NCBI GenBank assembly: GCA_019057795.1
Contig: JAHLWS010000024.1
Location: 33,497-97,496, forward strand
Reading direction: 5' to 3'
From: Promethearchaeota archaeon
Lineage (GTDB): Archaea; Asgardarchaeota; Lokiarchaeia; Sigyniarchaeales; SOKP01
DNA length: 64,000 nucleotides
Shown here: piece by piece, positions 63,364 to 64,000 of the stretch
Layout: every line of letters starts with the position of its first letter
Position numbering within the stretch: position 1 is the stretch's first letter
Position numbers and translations under genes: made by a program
The notes under the pieces: model-generated
What the model was told of the DNA's origin: nothing
The model's input: only the letters and a program-made list of their open reading frames with translations
Database searches by the model: none

Positions 63364-64000
63364 ATGGAAAATAAAATGAAAGCGATTATATGCACGAAAT
63401 ACGGACCTCCGGATGTTCTTCAGCTCAAAGAGGTAGAAAAACCTGTTCCCAAGGACAATGAGGTATTGATAAGAATACATGCGACCACAGTAACAGCGGG
63501 GGACACTGAACTTCGAGATCTCAAATTCTCTTTCGGGTTACGTCTCCTCATGCGAATAGGATTTGGTTTCAGAGGACCAAGAAAAAAAATACTAGGACAA
63601 GAGTTAGCCGGGGAAATTGAAGCAGTAGGCAAAGATATAAAATTATTTAGGAAAGGTGACCATGTTTTTGGAACTACCGGGACGAGTTTTGGCGCTTATG
63701 CCGAGTACGTATGTCTGCCTGAAGAACGTAAGATGGGGGTGCTGGCAATAAAACCGGCCAATATGACTAATGAAGACGCCGCCGCCGTGCCTACTGGGGG
63801 ACTTGAGTCGTTGTATTATCTTAGAAAAGCAAACATCCAGAGTGGACAAAAAGTTCTTATCCGTGGAGCTTCTGGAACTATAGGTACTTTTGCGATACAG
63901 CTTGCCAAGTACTATGAGGCAGAAGTTACCGGGGTAGGCAATCCCACGAGCTTAGAATTGATGAAATCTCTGGGGGCCGATAAGGTAATTGATTACACTA
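63364..64000 (+). CDS. Medium-chain alcohol dehydrogenase / quinone oxidoreductase family, C-terminus beyond the window
   Basis: At least 212 residues (the window ends inside the gene). Start ATG 63364 follows GGTGA at a 5-base spacing; ATG 63352 and 63376 are alternatives. Features: [61 protein letters not shown], and the NAD(P) loop [18 protein letters not shown]. There are no zinc-ligand cysteines in the first part, so it is a zinc-free quinone/enone reductase-like enzyme. The last 250 bases are more GC-rich than the rest of the window, suggesting transfer. Confidence 0.87.
   Translation, partial: MENKMKAIICTKYGPPDVLQLKEVEKPVPKDNEVLIRIHATTVTAGDTELRDLKFSFGLRLLMRIGFGFRGPRKKILGQELAGEIEAVGKDIKLFRKGDHVFGTTGTSFGAYAEYVCLPEERKMGVLAIKPANMTNEDAAAVPTGGLESLYYLRKANIQSGQKVLIRGASGTIGTFAIQLAKYYEAEVTGVGNPTSLELMKSLGADKVIDYT

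Overview
The window is a low-GC (roughly one-third G+C by eye), gene-dense stretch with no rRNA or tRNA that I could recognise. Short A/T-rich spacers, GGTGA/GGAGG-type ribosome sites, a BRE/TATA-like promoter, a cyclic 2,3-diphosphoglycerate synthetase-type gene, many small toxin-antitoxin (TA) pairs and an E2/RWD-like domain fused to a JAMM peptidase suggest an anaerobic archaeon. My best guess is Asgard (Lokiarchaeia-like). That is inference: no definitive marker gene lies in the window.

Layout. 1-677: left-edge gene, cut by the window. 0.8-8.0 kb: two FAD-dehydrogenase plus CCG iron-sulfur modules facing away from each other, with an SCP2-like gene, a nitronate-monooxygenase-like flavoprotein and a decayed 5' copy of one dehydrogenase between them. 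8.1-13.3 kb: TA pairs and TA relics, a membrane winged-helix regulator, a radical SAM protein, a saccharopine-dehydrogenase relic and a nitrilase. 13.4-20.5 kb: a frameshifted polytopic membrane gene coupled to an exported EEP-fold hydrolase, a TG-repeat surface protein, flavodoxin, TatD, an ICMT-like methyltransferase and coiled-coil genes. 21.3-30.3 kb (minus strand): two iron-sulfur proteins, a DUF6125-like gene, a GH2 beta-glucuronidase, three benzoyl-CoA-reductase/2-hydroxyacyl-CoA-dehydratase subunits and an SCP2-like gene. 30.6-37.3 kb: aconitase, the E2/RWD-JAMM gene, a methyltransferase, an iron-sulfur flavoprotein and a glycyl radical enzyme. 37.5-50 kb: hydrolases (one duplicated), TA genes, an alpha-hydroxy-acid dehydrogenase, class II fumarase, a second surface protein and a GPH-type transporter. 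50-58 kb: succinyl-CoA synthetase (sucC, sucD), VapBC, a tandem-SH3 protein, two-subunit ATP-citrate lyase and isocitrate dehydrogenase. 58-64 kb: TA pairs, a second GPH-type transporter with a GH1 relic, the cyclic-DPG-synthetase-like gene, a flavodoxin and a partial alcohol dehydrogenase.

Together, aconitase, fumarase, succinyl-CoA synthetase, ATP-citrate lyase and isocitrate dehydrogenase within 28 kb give much of a reductive (or reversible) TCA cycle. Malate dehydrogenase, fumarate reductase and 2-oxoglutarate:ferredoxin oxidoreductase are not in the window. The dehydratase-like trio, CCG proteins, FAD dehydrogenases and glycyl radical enzyme point to anaerobic degradation of organic acids, acyl-CoAs or aromatics, and GH2 plus the transporters to sugar use.

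The window also carries many decayed genes: relics of an FAD dehydrogenase, a RelE toxin, a saccharopine dehydrogenase, a PIN toxin, a nucleoside hydrolase and a GH1 glucosidase. Two accessory blocks are flanked by near-perfect short direct repeats, and one alpha/beta-hydrolase gene is duplicated around the fumarase region. This indicates active local rearrangement.
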